64,000 nucleotides of DNA from Sphingomonas taxi (GCA_003243195.1 QFQI01000006.1:81480-145479), one strand, 5' to 3'; positions 45,483 to 58,796 are shown, counted from the stretch's first letter. Notes: generated by a model not told the origin, from the sequence alone. Made by a program: numbers and translations.

Positions 45483-46556
45483 ATGGCGCGTCGAATCCTT
45501 GTCACCGGAGGCTGTGGTTTCGTCGGCCGGCATCTGGTCGCGAAGCTGGCGGCCGAAGGGGCCGAGGTGTGGATCATCGACGATCTGTCGACCGGCAAGG
45601 CGCCGGCGGACTGGGAAGTGCCGCAACTGCGCGCGAAGGGCGAGGAGCGCGGCGTCGGCTTCCACGAGGTAGTCGGCAGCAACGCGGTGGTGCGCTTCGT
45701 CCGCGCCGATTTCGTCGCCGTGGCGCAGGCGGAACTGGGGATGACCCCATCGCTGGGGCTGGACCGGCTGCCGGCGTTCGACGAGGTCTATCATCTCGCC
45801 AGCGTCGTCGGCGGGCGCAACGTGATCGACAACGATCCGCTGGCGGTGGGCATCGACCTGGCGATCGACAGCGCCTTCTTCCTGTGGGCGGCCAAGGTGT
45901 CGCGGCCCGAGCGCATCCTCTACGCCTCGTCCAGCGCCGCCTATCCGATCGACCTGCAGGAAGCCGGCGAAAGCCGCGCGCTGCGCGAGGACGACATCTC
46001 GTTCGAGAAGCGGCTGGGGCTGCCCGACTATACCTATGGCTGGAGCAAGCTGACCGGCGAGTATCTCGCGCGGATCGCGCATGCGAAATACGGGCTGAGC
46101 GTCGGGGTGGTGCGGCCGTTCTCCGGTTATGGCGAGGATCAGGACGTGGTGTATCCGTTCCCGGCGATCGCGCTGCGCGTTGCGGCGCGGCGCGATCCGG
46201 TTCGGGTATGGGGATCGGGACACCAGACGCGCGATTTCGTGCACATCGACGATGCGTGCGACGCGTGCCTGGCGGTGTGCCGCGGGGTGAGCGATGCGCG
46301 CGCGTTCAACATCGGTTCGGGCGTGGCGACCAGCTTCCTCGATCTCGCCGCGCGGATGGTGGAACTGGAAGGATATGCCGCGCCGGTGCTGGGCACGGAG
46401 GGCAAGCCGGTCGGCGTGGCCGAGCGCTATTCGGACGCATCGCGAATCCGCGACGAACTCGGCTGGCGCCAGACGATCCCGCTCGACGAGGGCATCCGCC
46501 GCGCGCTGGATTACGCGCGCGGGCGACTGGCACGCGGTGTCGAACCGGACATGTGA
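45483..46556 (+). CDS. NAD-dependent sugar-nucleotide epimerase/dehydratase
   Basis: A 357-residue extended SDR. The NAD motif VTGGCGFVGRHL is at residues 7-18, the Ser is in YASSSAAYP and the catalytic Tyr-Lys pair in YGWSK; RPFSGYGEDQ and HQTRDFVHIDDAC are typical of GalE / GDP-mannose epimerase-like enzymes. It should remodel a nucleotide sugar for the neighbouring glycosyltransferases. The exact substrate cannot be read from the sequence. ATG 45483 follows GGAGA. Confidence 0.88.
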   Translation: MARRILVTGGCGFVGRHLVAKLAAEGAEVWIIDDLSTGKAPADWEVPQLRAKGEERGVGFHEVVGSNAVVRFVRADFVAVAQAELGMTPSLGLDRLPAFDEVYHLASVVGGRNVIDNDPLAVGIDLAIDSAFFLWAAKVSRPERILYASSSAAYPIDLQEAGESRALREDDISFEKRLGLPDYTYGWSKLTGEYLARIAHAKYGLSVGVVRPFSGYGEDQDVVYPFPAIALRVAARRDPVRVWGSGHQTRDFVHIDDACDACLAVCRGVSDARAFNIGSGVATSFLDLAARMVELEGYAAPVLGTEGKPVGVAERYSDASRIRDELGWRQTIPLDEGIRRALDYARGRLARGVEPDM

Positions 46557-46585
46557 GCGTCACGCACTGCCGCCTCCATGCGCGG

Positions 46586-47350
46586 CTACGCCATCCACGT
46601 CTTCTCGCGCAGGTTCAGGTGGCCCAGCTTGCGCGCGCGCAGCCGGGGGCCGAGGAAGCGATAGAAATACCAGTCCTTCGCCGCGGCCGGCGTGAAATGG
46701 TACAGCAGCCGCTCCGCCAGCGTCCAGCGCACGCGGCGGCGGTCGGCGCGCCGGTCCGAGGGCACGCACCACAGGTCGTAGGGGTAGACGACGCGACCCT
46801 GCTTCACCACGCGCTGCATGATCTCGTGATCCATCAGCACGTATGGCCAGAAATGCTCGGCATAGCCGCCCGCCGCCAGCAGCGCGGCGGTGCGGAACGT
46901 CTGGCCGAAGCCGCCGGTGTGCGTCTGTTTCGGCCATAGCCGGCTGACGACCTGGTTGTGGCGGCGCTTCCGGCGCGCGCGCGCTTCGTCCGCCGGCACA
47001 TCGGTGGCCATCGCCGCGACGATCGCGGGATCGCCGAACGCCGCCTGCGCGGTGGCGAGATAATGCGAAGGGTAGAAGGTGTCGGCATCGCCGAACGCGA
47101 CGAACTCGGTCGCGATGTGCGGCATCGCGGTTTCCAGCGCGAAGATCTTGCCCGGCCGTGGCTCGGCCAGGTGCAGCACCTCCACCCCCGGCAGCACCGC
47201 CGCGCGCGCGATCGCCGCCGATCCGTCGGTCGAGCCGTTGTCGACCAGCACCAGCCGGAACGGCTTCAGCGTCTGCGCGGCCAGGCTGGCGAGCGTGTCG
47301 CCCAGATAATCCGCCTCGTTGAAATAGGCGATGACGAACGTCCACCTCAT
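46586..47350 (-). CDS. Family 2 glycosyltransferase
   Basis: A 254-residue GT-A fold enzyme: VIAYFNEADYLGDTLASLAA at the N-terminus, VDNGSTDGS near 36, and the metal-binding DAD in FGDADTFYP near 90. There are no membrane helices except possibly none, so it should act on the cytoplasmic face. Its start overlaps the stop of the GT4 gene (ATGA), and it is convergent with the epimerase gene with 29 bp between. Confidence 0.85.
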   Translation of the reverse strand: MRWTFVIAYFNEADYLGDTLASLAAQTLKPFRLVLVDNGSTDGSAAIARAAVLPGVEVLHLAEPRPGKIFALETAMPHIATEFVAFGDADTFYPSHYLATAQAAFGDPAIVAAMATDVPADEARARRKRRHNQVVSRLWPKQTHTGGFGQTFRTAALLAAGGYAEHFWPYVLMDHEIMQRVVKQGRVVYPYDLWCVPSDRRADRRRVRWTLAERLLYHFTPAAAKDWYFYRFLGPRLRARKLGHLNLREKTWMA

Positions 47351-48408
47351 GCGCCGGCCTCCGCGACGCGCAGCAGCGTGCGGCATGCCGCCGCGCTCGA
47401 TCGCAGGCCATGCGTCGCCACGACATGCGCGCGTGCCGCCGCGCCCATCTGCGCCATGCCCGCCGGGTCGCGCAGCAGCGCGGCGACGAGCGGCACGAAG
47501 TCGCGCTCGCCCACGCGCAAGCCGCAATCGGGCGGGATCACATCGTCACCCAGCCGGTCGGCGAACCCCACCACCGGGCGGCCGCACGCCATCGCCTCCG
47601 GGATCGCGCGCGGGAAATAGTCGCGGCGCCCGGCGTGGAAATACAGGCCGGCCTGCGCCAGCAGCTCCGGGATCCGCACATGCGGCATGTGCCCCAGCCA
47701 TGCGATCGCCGGGTAGCGCCGCGCCATCCGCGCCGCCTGCGGTCCGCCGCCCGCCACCGCCACGCGGTGCCGCCGCGACAGCGCGCCGACCTCGGCGAAG
47801 CTCTTCCAGCGCGTGACGCGGCTGACCGACAGCACGTCCCAGCGCCGCTCCGCCTCCAGCGGGCGGAACAGGTCGGTGTCGATCGTCTTGGGCAATCGCT
47901 CCATCCTGTCGCGCGGGATCGCCCGCCGCCACCAGCCGCCCGCCGCCAGCGCCTGTTCCTGCAACGCGCATTCGGTGAACAGCAGCGCGGCGTGCGGCAC
48001 CAGCCGGCTCCACCAGTCGCCGCCGATGATGAGCGCGAAGCGGCGGCGATCGGGCTTCAGCGCGCGATCGAACAGGCGGTAGCCGGCACCGCCGTTGGTG
48101 CCGATCAGCACGAACAGGTCGGCCGGATCGGCGCGCGCCGCGGCGACCATCGCGTCGCTGTAGTGATCGCGCGACGCCGCCCCGCCGCCGCTGCGCGCGA
48201 ACAGCCGGATGCGATAGGGCGCGCCGAAGGTGGCGGCGGAGACATGCTCGGCCGCGTCCGTGCCCACCCCCCACAACTCGACATCCACCCCCATCGCGGC
48301 TAGGAGCGCGGGCATCCGCCGGTCGCGATTGTCCCAGCGCAGCCATTCCGCCGGATCGACGACGCTGTGATAGGCCGGATAGGTGAGGACGAAAACGATG
48401 CGTGCCAT
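47347..48408 (-). CDS. Family 4-type glycosyltransferase (GT-B fold)
   Basis: A 353-residue enzyme. The second Rossmann half shows DVLSVSRVTRWKSFAEV near residue 190, VAGGGPQ near 223, and the nucleotide-sugar motif FPRAIPEAMACGRPVVGFAD near 265, with the E-x7-E-like spacing of GT4. The N-terminal half is poorly conserved. It is the upstream partner of the GT2 gene at 46586-47350 and divergent from another GT2 gene, 55 bp away. Confidence 0.88.
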   Translation of the reverse strand: MARIVFVLTYPAYHSVVDPAEWLRWDNRDRRMPALLAAMGVDVELWGVGTDAAEHVSAATFGAPYRIRLFARSGGGAASRDHYSDAMVAAARADPADLFVLIGTNGGAGYRLFDRALKPDRRRFALIIGGDWWSRLVPHAALLFTECALQEQALAAGGWWRRAIPRDRMERLPKTIDTDLFRPLEAERRWDVLSVSRVTRWKSFAEVGALSRRHRVAVAGGGPQAARMARRYPAIAWLGHMPHVRIPELLAQAGLYFHAGRRDYFPRAIPEAMACGRPVVGFADRLGDDVIPPDCGLRVGERDFVPLVAALLRDPAGMAQMGAAARAHVVATHGLRSSAAACRTLLRVAEAGA

Positions 48409-48463
48409 GGTTTCCCCGCGCCGTACCAGCGCCGGCACGCGCTGCCTAGGTTGACCGACGCCC

Positions 48464-49267
48464 GTGAACACATCCCCGCTGCTTTCTGCCCCGATGCCCT
48501 TCGCCGACGACGGCCCGCGCATCTCGTGCCTGATGGTCACCGCCGATCGCCGCAAGCTGGCGGAGCGTTCGGTCGACTGTTTCCTGGCGCAGGATTATCC
48601 CAATCGCGAACTGGTGATCGTCGATGACGGCACGCAGGATTATGCGCCGATCCTCGCACGCGTGCCCGCCGACCGCCTGATCCACCATCGCCTGCCCAAG
48701 AACCCGGCGACGACGCTGGGCGAATTGCGGAACCTGTCGCTCGATCTCGCGCGCGGCGACCTGATGGCGCATTGGGACGACGACGACTGGTTCGCGCCCG
48801 CCCGCCTGTCGCGCTCGGTCGCGACGCTGGGCGACAAGGCCGCGGTCTGGGGCGAGGCGACGTTGATGCACCTCGACGATCCGGCGTGGCTCGATCGCCC
48901 GTACCTGAGCTGGTTCAAGGGCGGCGCGCCCAGCACGATCGTGCATCGCCGCCGCGACGACATCCGCTATCCCAAGGAACGCAAGGGCGAGGATTCGACC
49001 TTCCGCGACGCATGGCTGCGGCTGGGCACCGCGCTGATCCCCAGGGAGGAGGCGCACCTGCTGATCCGGTGTTTCCACGGCAGCAACACCTGGGATCGCG
49101 GCCATTTCGAACGCCGGCTGGCGCTGCGCCCGGCGCAGATCGTGGAGTGGAAGCTGCGGCAACTGACCGGCACCACCGCCGGCTATTCCGCCTTCCGCCT
49201 GTCGCCCGCGCAGCGCGCGGCGTTCGACGCCTATGTCGCGCAATCGCGCGCGCTGGAGCTGTTTTGA
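48464..49267 (+). CDS. Family 2 glycosyltransferase with DDDD motif
   Basis: A 267-residue GT-A enzyme: SCLMVTADRRKLAERSVDCF at residues 21-40, VIVDDGTQDY near 52 and HWDDDDWF near 102, the acidic metal site of family 2. GTG 48464 is the start that leaves room for the fold; ATG 48494 is possible. Its TGA overlaps the TTG start of the following membrane protein gene, so they are translated together. The acceptor is unknown. Confidence 0.85.
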   Translation: MNTSPLLSAPMPFADDGPRISCLMVTADRRKLAERSVDCFLAQDYPNRELVIVDDGTQDYAPILARVPADRLIHHRLPKNPATTLGELRNLSLDLARGDLMAHWDDDDWFAPARLSRSVATLGDKAAVWGEATLMHLDDPAWLDRPYLSWFKGGAPSTIVHRRRDDIRYPKERKGEDSTFRDAWLRLGTALIPREEAHLLIRCFHGSNTWDRGHFERRLALRPAQIVEWKLRQLTGTTAGYSAFRLSPAQRAAFDAYVAQSRALELF

Positions 49268-50241
49268 GCGCAACGGCACGCTTGCGCGCGTTGAGCGAGC
49301 GGCCGTGGACGCGCGTCGCCGCGAAGGTGCTGCGCTGGGGATTCTTCGCCGCGATGATCGCGTGGATGGTGCTGAAGGTGCGTGCGATCGGCTGGTCGCA
49401 GGTCGCGCGCTCGCTGCCCACCGACCCGCTGTTCTACGTGCTGTTCGTCGTCACCTTCCTGGTGTTGCCGGTATCGGAGACGGCGATCTTCCGCGCGATC
49501 TTCGGCCGGGCGCTGCCGGGCAGCCTGCCGGTGCTGATCCGCAAGCGCGTCTACAACAGCGCGCTGGTCGGCTACTCGGGCGAACTCTATCTGTTCGTGT
49601 GGCTGCGACGGACCATCGGGCTGCCCAAGCGCGCGATCGCGATCGGGCTGAAGGACAATGCGATCCTGTCCGCCGTCGCCTCCGGGCTGGTCACCGCGCT
49701 GCTGCTGCTGGGGTTCGCGGCCGCGGGCAACGGGCGGCGGATCGCGCACTGGCTGGCGCCCGGCCCGGCGTTGCTGATCGCGGGTGTGGTCGGGACGGTG
49801 TTCCTGGCGCCGGTGCTGTTCCGGCTGCGGCGGCAGTTGATCGCGATGCCGGCGACGCAGGCGGCGCGGGTGCTGGCGATCCATGTCGCGCGGATCGTCG
49901 CGGTGGTGCTGTTGCAGGCGACGCAATGGGCGGTGGTGCTGCCGCAGGAGCCATGGGGCGTGTGGCTGGTGTTCCTGACCGCGCAGATGGTGATCTCGCG
50001 CCTGCCGATCGTGCCGAACCGCGACCTCCTGTTCCTCAGCGCCGCGCTGGAGATGAGCGGCACGATCGACGGCCCGCGCGAGGCGATGGCCGGGCTGCTG
50101 CTGGCGGGCGGCGCGCTGACACAGGGAAGCAACCTGGTGTTCTACCTGCTGACGTCGCTGTGGAAGCAGCCGCCGGTAGCGGCGGTGGAAGGGGTCGAGG
50201 TGCCGCTGGAGGACGAGGACAAGATCGCCGGCGTGCCGTGA
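49264..50241 (+). CDS. Polytopic membrane protein of the glycan locus
   Basis: A 325-residue protein with about seven to eight hydrophobic helices (for example FYVLFVVTFLVLP near 54, SGLVTALLLLGFAAAG near 145, LLIAGVVGTVFLAPVLF near 175). The central VGYSGELYLFVWLRRT and the C-terminal SRLPIVPNRDLLFL faintly recall the flippase-like / lysylphosphatidylglycerol-synthase membrane domain, but I cannot confirm this. TTG 49264 overlaps the preceding stop (TTGA). It could move a lipid-linked sugar; this is inference from position. Confidence 0.75.
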   Translation: MSATARLRALSERPWTRVAAKVLRWGFFAAMIAWMVLKVRAIGWSQVARSLPTDPLFYVLFVVTFLVLPVSETAIFRAIFGRALPGSLPVLIRKRVYNSALVGYSGELYLFVWLRRTIGLPKRAIAIGLKDNAILSAVASGLVTALLLLGFAAAGNGRRIAHWLAPGPALLIAGVVGTVFLAPVLFRLRRQLIAMPATQAARVLAIHVARIVAVVLLQATQWAVVLPQEPWGVWLVFLTAQMVISRLPIVPNRDLLFLSAALEMSGTIDGPREAMAGLLLAGGALTQGSNLVFYLLTSLWKQPPVAAVEGVEVPLEDEDKIAGVP

Positions 50242-50296
50242 CCTCCGCGCCGCCCGGCTCTGTCGCCGGCCGGGATGAGGAGCGGGGCGGGGGCTG

Positions 50297-51685
50297 CTAC
50301 CGCGTCACGGCCGACACGTCGTCGCGCGACCAGCCGCCCCCCATCGCCTGATACAATGCCACATAGCTGTTGAGCCGGTCCGCGCGCGCCTGCGCCAGCG
50401 ACAGCTCCGCGTTCAGCAGCGTACGCTGCGCATCCAGTTGCTCGAGGTAGCCGGAATAGCCCGCGCGGTAGCGGTTGCTGGCGTTCTGCAACGCGCCGCG
50501 CGAGGCGGCTTCCTGTTCCGCCAGCGCATCGGCCTGTTCGCCGGTGCGCCGCACGCCGGCCAGCGCGTCCTCCACCTCGCGGAAGGCGGTCAGCGCGGTG
50601 CGCCGATAGGCGAAGGCGGCCTGATCGCGCCGCGCGGTCGCGACCCGCTCCTGCGCGCGCAGCCGCCCGCCGTCGAAGATCGGGCCGAGGATGCTTGCCC
50701 CCAGCGAGAAGATCACCTCCGGCTGCGCCAGCGCGGTGGACAGCACGAGGTTGCCCGATCCGGTCAGCGACAGGTTCGGCAGCATCGCCGCGCGCTGGCT
50801 GTCCAGCGTGCGATCGGCGGCGACCAGCGTCTGCTCCGCCTGGAACAGATCGGGCCGGCGGCGCAGCAGGTCGGCGGGCAGCCCGGCCGGTATCGCCGGC
50901 GCAGTCAGCCGCTCGAGCGACAGGCCGCGCGCGATCGCCTGCGGCGTGTCGCCGGTCAGCAGCGCCAGCGCGTTTTCGGCGCGGGTGATCGCCAGCTCGG
51001 CGGCCGGCACCAGTTGCGCGGTGGCGGCATATTCCGCCTGCGCCTGCCGGTATTCCAGCCGCGAGGTATAGCCGCTCTCGAACCGCCGCCGCGCGATGCG
51101 CAGCGCGTCGCCGCGCGCGGCGAGCGTCGCGCGCGCGATCGCCAGCCGGTGATCGAGCGCGCGCAACGTGACATAACCCTGCGCCACCGCCGACGCGGTC
51201 GCGAGCCGCACCGTGTCGCGCGCGCCCTCCGTGGCCAGCAATTGCGCCTGCGCGGCGCGTGTCGCCTGTCGCAGCCGTCCGAACAGGTCGAGGTCGTAGC
51301 TGACCGTCAGCCCCGGCTGCACCGCCGCCGACCGCGCGGTCGTGCCCAGCGCGCTGATCGTCTGTCCCTGTGTCTCCGCCGCAGTCCCGCCGACCTGCGG
51401 CAGCAGTTGCGCGCGCGCCAGCGCCTCCGCCGCGCGCGCCTCCTCGACGCGCGCGGCGGCGGTGAGCAGGTCGATGTTGCGTGCCAGCGCCCGCTCCACC
51501 AGCGCGGTGAGCACCGGGTCGCCGAACGCCTGCCACCAGTCGGCGCGCACCGCGCCGCCCGCCGGCAGCGCGTTCCGCCACGCCGGCGGCGGCACCACCG
51601 CCGCCGCGTCCGGCGCGGGCCGGCGCGGGCCGGGCAGGGCGCAGCCGGCCAGCAGCAGCGGCAGCAGGAGCGCGCGCCGCGTCAT
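50297..51685 (-). CDS. Outer-membrane efflux lipoprotein, NodT/OprM type
   Basis: A 462-residue TolC-like protein with a lipoprotein signal: lipobox LLAGC at residues 11-15. Repeated family motifs include DWWQAFGDPVL near 50, YDLDLFGRLRQATRAAQAQL near 130 and LRRRPDLFQAEQTLVAA near 280. Its start overlaps the adaptor stop by ATGA. It is the outer-membrane channel of the EmrAB-like operon. Confidence 0.93.
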   Translation of the reverse strand: MTRRALLLPLLLAGCALPGPRRPAPDAAAVVPPPAWRNALPAGGAVRADWWQAFGDPVLTALVERALARNIDLLTAAARVEEARAAEALARAQLLPQVGGTAAETQGQTISALGTTARSAAVQPGLTVSYDLDLFGRLRQATRAAQAQLLATEGARDTVRLATASAVAQGYVTLRALDHRLAIARATLAARGDALRIARRRFESGYTSRLEYRQAQAEYAATAQLVPAAELAITRAENALALLTGDTPQAIARGLSLERLTAPAIPAGLPADLLRRRPDLFQAEQTLVAADRTLDSQRAAMLPNLSLTGSGNLVLSTALAQPEVIFSLGASILGPIFDGGRLRAQERVATARRDQAAFAYRRTALTAFREVEDALAGVRRTGEQADALAEQEAASRGALQNASNRYRAGYSGYLEQLDAQRTLLNAELSLAQARADRLNSYVALYQAMGGGWSRDDVSAVTR

Positions 51686-52830
51686 CGCGGGTCGGACACG
51701 CCGCTGGTGTCGACGCGCGCCTGCACCGACATGCCGGGGCGCAGCCGCTGGCTGAGCCGCTGGCCGGGGTCGATGCGGATCCGCACCGCGATCCGCTGCG
51801 GCACCTTCGTGAAATTGCCGGTCGCATTGTCGGACTTCAGCACCGCGAATTCGCTGCCTGCCGCCGGCGAGATCCGCTCGACATGGCCCGAAAGACGCGC
51901 GTTGGCGAGGCCGTCGACGGTGAAGCTGGCGCGCTGCCCCACCGCGATCCGCGCGGTCTGCGCTTCCTTGAAATTGGCGATCACCCACGTCTCGGGCGGC
52001 ACCAGGAACATGAGCTGCGACCCGGCGGTGACATATTGGCCGACGCGCACGCCGACTTCGCTCAGCCTTCCCGCCTCCGGCGCGCGGATGACGGTGTTGG
52101 CCAGGTCGATCTTCGCCAGCCCCAGCGCCGCGCGTGCGCCCGATACGCCCGCCTGCTGCCCACCGCGCCCGACTTCGACGGTGCGGATGTCCTGCCGTGC
52201 GATCTCGCGCGCGGCCTGCGCCTGATCGAGCTGCGCCTGCGCCTGCCGCAGCGCCGCCAGCGTCTGGTCGCGCTCGCGCAGGCTGACCGAGCCGTCGGTC
52301 ACCAGATCGTTGACGCGGTTCATATCGGCCTGCGCGCGCATCAACTGCGCGCGCGCATTGGCGACGGCGGCCTCCTGCGCGCCGAAGCTCGCCTGCCGGC
52401 TCGCCGCGCTCTGGCGGCTGTTGGCGAGCGTGGCCTGCGCGGTGTCGACCTGCGCGGCGGCCTGTTCCACTCGCTGGCGGTAGATGCGGCTGTCGACGAC
52501 CACCAGCGGCTGGCCGGCGGCGACATTCTCGAAATCGCGTACCAGCACCTGCGTGACATAGCCCGACACCTGCGGCGCGATCACGGTGGTGCGCCCGCGG
52601 ACATAGGCGTTGTCGGTCGATTCATAGCTGCTGGTGAACGGGAAGATCCGCCATGCCGCCAGCACCGCCGCGATGCCGGCGACCGCCAGCAGCCCGATCA
52701 GCGCCAGCGCGGTGCGCGACAGCGCGGGCGGTCGCCAGCCCGACCCGGCCGGCGGCGCGGCGGCGGCGACCTCGGCGGCGCGTTCCTCAGTGGCGGGGGT
52801 GGTGGAAACGGGGGAACGGGTGTCGGTCAT
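51682..52830 (-). CDS. Membrane fusion protein, EmrA-like
   Basis: A 382-residue adaptor: one membrane helix at about 40-62, STDNAYVRGRTTVIAPQVSG, a long coiled-coil hairpin at about 110-240 and VIRAPEAGRLSEVGVRVGQYV near 250, the EmrA signature regions. It should join the 14-helix transporter to the outer-membrane channel. Both neighbouring genes overlap it by 4 bp. Confidence 0.93.
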   Translation of the reverse strand: MTDTRSPVSTTPATEERAAEVAAAAPPAGSGWRPPALSRTALALIGLLAVAGIAAVLAAWRIFPFTSSYESTDNAYVRGRTTVIAPQVSGYVTQVLVRDFENVAAGQPLVVVDSRIYRQRVEQAAAQVDTAQATLANSRQSAASRQASFGAQEAAVANARAQLMRAQADMNRVNDLVTDGSVSLRERDQTLAALRQAQAQLDQAQAAREIARQDIRTVEVGRGGQQAGVSGARAALGLAKIDLANTVIRAPEAGRLSEVGVRVGQYVTAGSQLMFLVPPETWVIANFKEAQTARIAVGQRASFTVDGLANARLSGHVERISPAAGSEFAVLKSDNATGNFTKVPQRIAVRIRIDPGQRLSQRLRPGMSVQARVDTSGVSDPR

Positions 52831-54479
52831 GCCGGTGCCTGAACGCGCGCGCGCCAATGGCGACGCAGCAGCAGAAAGATGAGGTAGAAAAAGGTGAGCG
52901 CGGCCAGCACCGCGATCAGCCGGAAGGTGTCGGCATAGGCGAGCACGTTCGCCTCGCGCGTCGCCGCCTGCGACAACAGCGCGCCGCCCTCCGCGCTGCG
53001 CAGCGCCGGGTCGCCAACCACGCGCGCGACACCGCTCGCCCCGGCCTGCAACCGTGCCTGCACGATCGGGTCGGTGGGGTCGACCGCCTGCACCAGCGCG
53101 GCGCTGTTCGCCTTCTCGCGCACGATCTGATAGGTGCCGAGCAGCGCGGTGCCCGCCAGGCTCCCCAGCGAGTTGATCATCCCGAACAGCGCAAAGAAGC
53201 TGATGACATGGCCGGTGCCCTGTTGCAGCGCGCGCGTCATGCCGAACAGCAGCGACGGGCCGAGGAAGAAGGCGCCCGCGAACGCGATCGTCGCCTGCGT
53301 CAGGTAGAGTTGCGGCGCGCGCGTCAGGCTGGTCGCATAGGAATCCGCCCATGCCGCCACCGCGACCAGCCCGATCGCCAGCATCACCGGGTGCGACAGT
53401 CGCGTGACGTCCAGCGTCAGCGCGCTGACGACGAATCCCGCGACCGTCGCCAGGAAGATGATCGTGAAGAACGGCATCAACTGGTCGTTGTTCTGCCCCA
53501 GCACCGTGAGCAGCCCGACCGCGCCATAGGTCTGTTCCGACAGCACGATCCGCCCCATCACTGTGACCACCGTGAAGCGCACGATATCCGCACTGCCCAG
53601 CCAGCGCGTGTTGAGCAGCGGGTTGGCGCGGTGATGTTCGATGATGAGCGCGGCGGCGAACATCGGGATCGCGGCGAGCAGCGCCCAGCCCAGCCAGGCG
53701 CTTTGCGTCCACCACAGGTAGCGGCCCAGCCCCAGCACCGCCGCGAACAGCCCGGTCGCGCCCGCGAATAGCACGAAGGTGACGAAATCGAGCGCCTCGA
53801 ACGTCTTCTGCCGCGTGGTCGGCGGCAGGCGGAAGGCGAGCACCGCCGCCAGGCTGAGCGCCGACAGCCCCAGTTCGAACAGGTACAAGGTGCGCCACTG
53901 GCTCATCGACAGCAATTCGGGCGAGAACAGCCGCGCGAGCGGTGTCGCGCATTGCGGGATGCCGATCCCCAGCACGATCGCGCGCAACCGCCATTTCGCC
54001 GGAAACGCCTGCATCAGATAATATAGCGCGAAGGTGTTGAGCGCGGCGCCGGCCATGCCGCTCGCCCCGCGCACCAGAATGGCGGACCAGAAGCCGTGGA
54101 CGAACAGGTGCGCCAGCGTGAGCAGCAGGTAGAGCGTCAGGAAGATGATCGCGAACGGCCGCAGCCCGAATTGCTGCCGGAACTTGATGAGCAGCAGGTT
54201 GATGCTGACGTTGGTCATCACATAGACGGTGGGCAGCCACGCGATCTCCGCCGGGTCCAGCCCGAGCGCCCCCGCGAGCGTCACGGTATTGGCGGCGATC
54301 AGCGCGTTGCCGAACCCGGCCGTCAGCCCCACCAGCACCGCGATCAGCGCATAGGCGATCCGGCGCCGGAGCGGATGGTCGGGCGATCCCGGCGACCCGG
54401 GCATCACCGGGCGTTCGTGGGCCGCGAACTCCCATCGCTCCTCGCTAAAAACGTCGCGCAGCCGCGCCAGCATCGCCAT
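52827..54479 (-). CDS. Multidrug transporter of the DHA2 (EmrB/QacA) family
   Basis: A 550-residue major-facilitator protein with about 14 hydrophobic helices, from LIAVLVGLTAGFGNALIAAN near residue 45 to LAALTFFYLIFLLL at the end. The order of genes (transporter, adaptor, outer-membrane channel) and the length fit EmrB-type drug/proton antiport. ATG 54479 is preferred; a GTG at 54536 is possible and 54473 is the next Met. Substrates are unknown. No regulator gene is adjacent. Confidence 0.92.
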   Translation of the reverse strand: MAMLARLRDVFSEERWEFAAHERPVMPGSPGSPDHPLRRRIAYALIAVLVGLTAGFGNALIAANTVTLAGALGLDPAEIAWLPTVYVMTNVSINLLLIKFRQQFGLRPFAIIFLTLYLLLTLAHLFVHGFWSAILVRGASGMAGAALNTFALYYLMQAFPAKWRLRAIVLGIGIPQCATPLARLFSPELLSMSQWRTLYLFELGLSALSLAAVLAFRLPPTTRQKTFEALDFVTFVLFAGATGLFAAVLGLGRYLWWTQSAWLGWALLAAIPMFAAALIIEHHRANPLLNTRWLGSADIVRFTVVTVMGRIVLSEQTYGAVGLLTVLGQNNDQLMPFFTIIFLATVAGFVVSALTLDVTRLSHPVMLAIGLVAVAAWADSYATSLTRAPQLYLTQATIAFAGAFFLGPSLLFGMTRALQQGTGHVISFFALFGMINSLGSLAGTALLGTYQIVREKANSAALVQAVDPTDPIVQARLQAGASGVARVVGDPALRSAEGGALLSQAATREANVLAYADTFRLIAVLAALTFFYLIFLLLRRHWRARVQAPA

Positions 54480-54559
54480 GGCCCCTACATGGCGCGGGCC
54501 GCCGCCGCTGTCACCGATCGAAGTTGCGTGCGTCACCGTTTCGATGGCAATCGGCGCGG

Positions 54560-58101
<3,542 letters not shown>

Positions 58102-58102
<1 letters not shown>

Positions 58103-58155
58103 TGCCGCTGCCCCGTACCGCGCCGGTGGCCGCTTCCCTGCCGGCGCGCTTCTGA
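58102..58155 (+). CDS. Possible 17-codon coupling ORF
   Basis: ATG at 58102 overlaps the oxoprolinase stop (TGATG), runs 17 codons and its TGA at 58153-58155 overlaps the ATG of the DUF969 gene (TGATG). No Shine-Dalgarno is visible before the DUF969 start, so ribosomes may pass along by termination and reinitiation. It may not encode a functional peptide. Confidence 0.3.
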
Positions 58156-58796
58156 TGCTGGTCCTGTGTGGCATCGTCGTCATCGCGGCGGGGTTCCTGC
58201 TGCGCTTCCACCCCATGCTGGTGATCGCGGTGTCGGCGACCGTCACCGGGCTGGCCGCCGGGATCGACCCGCTCGCGATCCTCGCCGCGTTCGGCAAGGC
58301 GTTCAACGACACGCGCTACGTCACCGCGATCTACATCGTGCTGCCGGTGATCGGGCTGCTGGAGCGGCAGGGTCTGCAGACGCGCGCGCGTGCGCTGGTC
58401 GCGGGGCTGAAGGGGCTGACGACCGGGCGGCTGCTGATCGGATATCTGCTGTTCCGCCAGATCACCGCCGCGCTCGGCCTCACCTCGGTCGCGGGGCACC
58501 CGCAGACCGTCCGTCCGCTGATCGCGCCGATGGCGGAGGCGGCGAGCGGCGGCGTCGATGGTGAACGGGTGAAGGCGCTGGCGGCGGCGACCGACAATAT
58601 CGGGCTGTTCTTCGGCGAGGACATCTTCATCGCGATCGGATCGATCCTGCTGATGAAGGGCGTGCTGGAGGGCTATGGCATCCATCTGGAGCCGCTGCAC
58701 CTGTCGGTCTGGGCGATCCCGACCGCGATCGCCGCCTTCCTGATCCATGGCGCACGGCTGTTGTGGCTGGACCATCGGCGGAGCGCGCGGCGATGA
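58155..58796 (+). CDS. DUF969 membrane protein
   Basis: A 213-residue protein with about five or six membrane helices, beginning LVLCGIVVIAAGFLLRFHPM and carrying LAAFGKAFNDTRYVTAIYIV and FFGEDIFIAIGSILLM, typical of DUF969. DUF969 and DUF979 are nearly always adjacent and together look like a two-part permease. Here they follow a 5-oxoprolinase-like gene, so 5-oxoproline or a related small acid is a likely substrate; this is inference. Start and stop overlap both neighbours. Confidence 0.88.
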   Translation: MLVLCGIVVIAAGFLLRFHPMLVIAVSATVTGLAAGIDPLAILAAFGKAFNDTRYVTAIYIVLPVIGLLERQGLQTRARALVAGLKGLTTGRLLIGYLLFRQITAALGLTSVAGHPQTVRPLIAPMAEAASGGVDGERVKALAAATDNIGLFFGEDIFIAIGSILLMKGVLEGYGIHLEPLHLSVWAIPTAIAAFLIHGARLLWLDHRRSARR

